A stretch of 16,346 nucleotides of DNA from DAIDKA01 sp036498905 (GTDB taxonomy: Bacteria > Pseudomonadota > Gammaproteobacteria > Steroidobacterales > Steroidobacteraceae): assembly GCA_036498905.1 (NCBI GenBank), contig DASYER010000113.1, positions 1 to 16,346 of the forward strand, in the 5' to 3' direction. The translations under genes and the position numbers were made by a program. The notes below the pieces were generated by a model. That model was not told where the DNA came from, made no database searches, and worked only from the letters and a program-made list of their open reading frames with translations. Below, in pieces: positions 14,530-16,346 of this stretch. Every line of letters starts with the position of its first letter. Positions within the stretch are counted from its first letter, which is position 1.

Positions 14530-15054
14530 ATGTTGGGTGCATCCAAGGTGCAGACTTGGACGGAGACCTTGCCGGCGGGCGTTGCCATCCACGGATCTGG
14601 AGATTTCGACAAGGACGGTTTGGAAGACGTCGCGGTCACGGGTGGAGGAAATGTGTCTCTCCTGCTCTCACTTCCCGGCGGAAACTACACGACTACAGCG
14701 TTCGGCGCCGCGCCCTCGGGCACTACCCTGGCCGGGACTGAAGATATCAACGGAGATAGGTCCAAGGACCTTGTATTTACTAATCCGACCACGGGCCTGG
14801 TCACGATGTGGATCATGCAGGCAACGGTACGGAAAACAATAGTCAGTTGGACGCTGCCTGCTGGCGAGACGCTGGTGGGATTGGGCGACTTCGACGGTGA
14901 TGGTCACGCTGACGTGCTGACTCAGGATCAGAACCGACATCTGTCTTTCTGGAGCGAACTGTCGACAGGCAGCTTTAGTGAGTCGGGAATTGGCCTCGAT
15001 CCGGTCGCAGCGGTTCCCACACGATGGAGTGTGGTGGCGGCGCAGACTCACTGA
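14530..15054 (+). pseudogene. FG-GAP/VCBS repeat protein, 5' end removed by IS
   Basis: 174 residues remain from an ATG that happens to lie 2 bp past the IS end; no ribosome site, so it is a truncated remnant. Three calcium-binding FG-GAP loops are spaced evenly: GDFDKDGLEDVAV (24-36), EDINGDRSKDLVF (71-83) and GDFDGDGHADVLT (119-131), with TLPAG...L preceding two of them. Such repeats form beta-propeller blades in secreted or surface proteins. In Xanthomonadales large proteins combine FG-GAP and Rhs parts, so it may belong to the same surface-toxin locus, but nothing in the window proves that. Confidence 0.78.
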
Positions 15055-15059
15055 CCCTA

Positions 15060-15091
15060 TTGAGGGCTTGCACTCGTGTGTAAGCCCTCAA
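15060..15091. terminator. Shared convergent terminator hairpin
   Basis: TTGAGGGCTT (15060-15069) faces AAGCCCTCAA (15082-15091), with a partly paired inner loop. It lies 5 bp past the FG-GAP stop and covers the last codon of the convergent minus-strand gene. No T-tract of note. Confidence 0.65.
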
Positions 15092-15654
15092 TGGTCCGGA
15101 GGCGGATGAGGATAGGGCCCAAGGGGCACGATGCCTCGGTGTATGGTGGAAATTGGTCGCGGGCTGTACGTATTGCCGACTGTAGCCGAGGCAAGGCAGC
15201 GTCCTTCACGCAGGCCTACACTTAACAACCGTCCCTTCAGCGTTCCTGTCCACCCTCCCCAAGGAGCAAGCGATTTCCAGGTGACGTGCTGTGTGCGCGT
15301 CAACTCGTCTCGAAGACGCGATGAGTCGAGGCATTGCTTTGCATCTACAACGGCCGTGACAAGCACGATGTCGGGTGCTTGTCTATTTTCCCGGTCAGAG
15401 TCCAGCTTGATGTGGAGTAGGGCGCCATCGCGGGTCTGGTAGTCGATGGAATCATGAACCCAGCCGAAGCGACTCATCCGAGCACCGCTCGGTGCATTCA
15501 GAAAGTTTTCTACACCTGCCGAGCTGCCGGGGACGCGGTCCACGAAGCCGGCGATTAACTCAGAGAATGACATGGGCTTTTTTACGTCGTCGGCCGAAGT
15601 GCAAGGCACGACTACGACAAGCGTGGTGAGTAGAAGCACCGAGACGCATTTCAT
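15088..15654 (-). CDS. Small secreted protein of unknown function
   Basis: 188 residues from ATG at 15654, with GGGG upstream as ribosome site; the longer frame to 15834 adds 60 residues unlike a leader and is rejected. Residues 1-21 (MKCVSVLLLTTLVVVVPCTSA) are a clear Sec signal peptide, cleaved probably after TSA; Pro before Cys18 argues against a lipobox. The mature part is about 167 residues with two cysteines (C108, C153) that could form a disulfide, a beta-rich middle (IDYQTRDGALLHIKLDSD, DIVLVTAVVDAKQC) and a Pro-rich C-terminus (GPYPHPPPDH). Likely periplasmic or secreted. I do not recognise the family. It is convergent with the FG-GAP remnant and looks native to the chromosome rather than part of the toxin store. 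Confidence 0.72.
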   Translation of the reverse strand: MKCVSVLLLTTLVVVVPCTSADDVKKPMSFSELIAGFVDRVPGSSAGVENFLNAPSGARMSRFGWVHDSIDYQTRDGALLHIKLDSDRENRQAPDIVLVTAVVDAKQCLDSSRLRDELTRTQHVTWKSLAPWGGWTGTLKGRLLSVGLREGRCLASATVGNTYSPRPISTIHRGIVPLGPYPHPPPDH

Positions 15655-15841
15655 CCTTTTCCCCGTTTTTAGGTCAGTAGTACGACAGGCATGATCGTCT
15701 GTGGCATCGGTGTCGATGATGATCCCAGGACGCGCCGATGGGTGAAATTCCGTGCGGTGACCGAGTCTGGGCTGCAAACATCCAGGAACTTTTGCACCCG
15801 ACTCTTGCCGTCTTGCCAAGTTTTCGCCTGCCAAACCAAAT

Positions 15842-16135
15842 GATGTCGCGAAGCGACCCGAGCACTTCGCGACATCGTTACCAGCTCATCTGACGGAAGA
15901 CGACATAGTTACTTGCATAGCGACTGGCAGAACACGACATAGTTAAGCGACAAAACGGCGAGTACTTTGCGACACCATTTCGTTTCGCGACACAGTTACG
16001 AGGTGTCGAGCGGCCGGGGCGAACCATTTGCAGGACGGTGACTCGCTGCTAAGTCATTAATATGAACGGATCGACGTGACGGTTCGCGACATGAAAGGGA
16101 GTCGCGACATCGTTAAGCGATACGCGACGCCGTTA
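15842..16135. repeat. Cluster of 15-bp repeats, consensus TTCGCGACATCGTTA; likely transposon end
   Basis: Direct copies start at 15866, 15897, 15931, 15966, 15984, 16083, 16101 and 16121, with the core CGACA in nearly all; one inverted copy (GATGTCGCGAAG, 15842-15853) faces the first to form a perfect 12-bp dyad. Spacings of 18-35 bp and the terminal TGTCG/CGACA motif resemble the multiple transposase-binding sites at the ends of Tn7-, Tni-, IS21- and related elements. No transposase gene lies in the window. Confidence 0.75.
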
Positions 16136-16200
16136 GAAAGCTCCCGACAGGGCTGTGGCACTAATCGGTCCGGAATATGGCAGCCTGAGCCCTTTCACCA

Positions 16201-16228
16201 ATTTTACATAATATACATTATGCGAACA
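16201..16228 (-). other. dif: dif-like XerC/XerD recombination site
   Basis: The 28 bp match the reverse complement of the classical E. coli dif at 25 positions by my reading. On the minus strand: XerC arm (CGCATAA half kept), centre TGTATA identical, XerD arm TTATGTAAAAT with one change. XerCD resolves chromosome dimers here at the terminus; many phages and elements integrate at it. It could be the chromosomal dif or a copy made by a Xer-integrated element. Confidence 0.85.
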
Positions 16229-16346
16229 TATGGATGTCTCGCTGCGGCCCATCAGTCTCCGAGCTGGTCTGCACCAAAGTCCACACTTGCTTGCACTAAG
16301 CCGTTCGCGTCTACCGCTTAGCCTGGTCTCCTTGCTGTTGAAACGT
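16229..16346. other. No feature recognised
   Basis: About 120 bp right of the dif-like site; no gene, repeat or strong hairpin seen. A short frame from 16076 crosses the repeats and dif and is not believable as a gene. Likewise 15655-15841 holds only the upstream region of the secreted protein gene. Confidence 0.4.

Noticed and set aside
15131..15442. Plus-strand frame of 103 residues
   Set aside because: Antisense to the secreted protein gene, which has a clear signal peptide.
15655..15834. N-terminal extension of the secreted protein to 15834
   Set aside because: It would bury a clear Sec signal peptide 60 residues inside the protein.
16076..16321. Open frame of 81 residues at the right edge
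   Set aside because: It spans the end repeats and the dif-like site and has no ribosome site or recognisable sequence.

Overview
The window reads as an accessory region of a GC-rich gammaproteobacterial chromosome, most likely from the Xanthomonadales (Xanthomonas, Luteibacter, Dyella or Lysobacter relatives). This rests on codon use, on the large Rhs/LysM-type polymorphic-toxin protein, and on a XerCD dif-like site at the far right whose core matches the classical proteobacterial dif. The taxonomic call is from recollection of families, not from a search.

Layout. (1) 1-927: right part of an IS3-family (IS2-like) element with a broken orfB, followed by a fossil of a second IS3-family transposase (929-1048). 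(2) 1095-1810: two small overlapping genes that look like immunity genes without a toxin. (3) 1909-4584: a headless Rhs/LysM polymorphic toxin ending in a PD-(D/E)xK nuclease domain, with its presumed immunity gene (4588-5001) and a terminator. (4) about 5084-10739: a plasmid-like or integrative element. It has a lone MbcA/ParS-type antitoxin domain, a small unknown protein, an iteron-like non-coding region, a divergent XRE regulator with palindromic operators, a 1012-residue zinc-finger/Toprim/AAA+ primase-helicase, and a tyrosine recombinase 3 bp downstream. (5) 10892-12968: two more headless toxin tips, each overlapping a candidate immunity gene by ATGA: a PD-D..DxT nuclease-like tip with a pentapeptide-like partner, and a GIY-YIG-like tip with an unnamed partner. 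(6) 13131-13330: a second fragment of the same Rhs/LysM core as at 1836-1983, cut by a second IS copy (13331-14528). (7) 14530-15054: the tail of an FG-GAP repeat protein, convergent with a small secreted protein (15088-15654). (8) 15842-16346: no gene; a cluster of about eight 15-bp repeats resembling the transposase-binding end of a Tn7/Tni/IS21-like element, then the dif-like site at 16201-16228.

How it fits together. Regions 2, 3, 5 and 6 look like the downstream cassette store of a polymorphic toxin locus: one core protein (its 5' part lies outside the window or is lost), plus displaced toxin tips and immunity genes that can recombine with the core through shared sequence. Cassettes look less GC-rich than the core, and each ends in a hairpin. 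The store has been split by the primase/recombinase element and rearranged by IS copies. The dif-like site suggests the whole lies at the replication terminus, or next to a Xer-integrated element. The two things most worth following up are the primase/recombinase element with its iterons and perfect inverted repeat, and the transposon-end repeat cluster beside dif.
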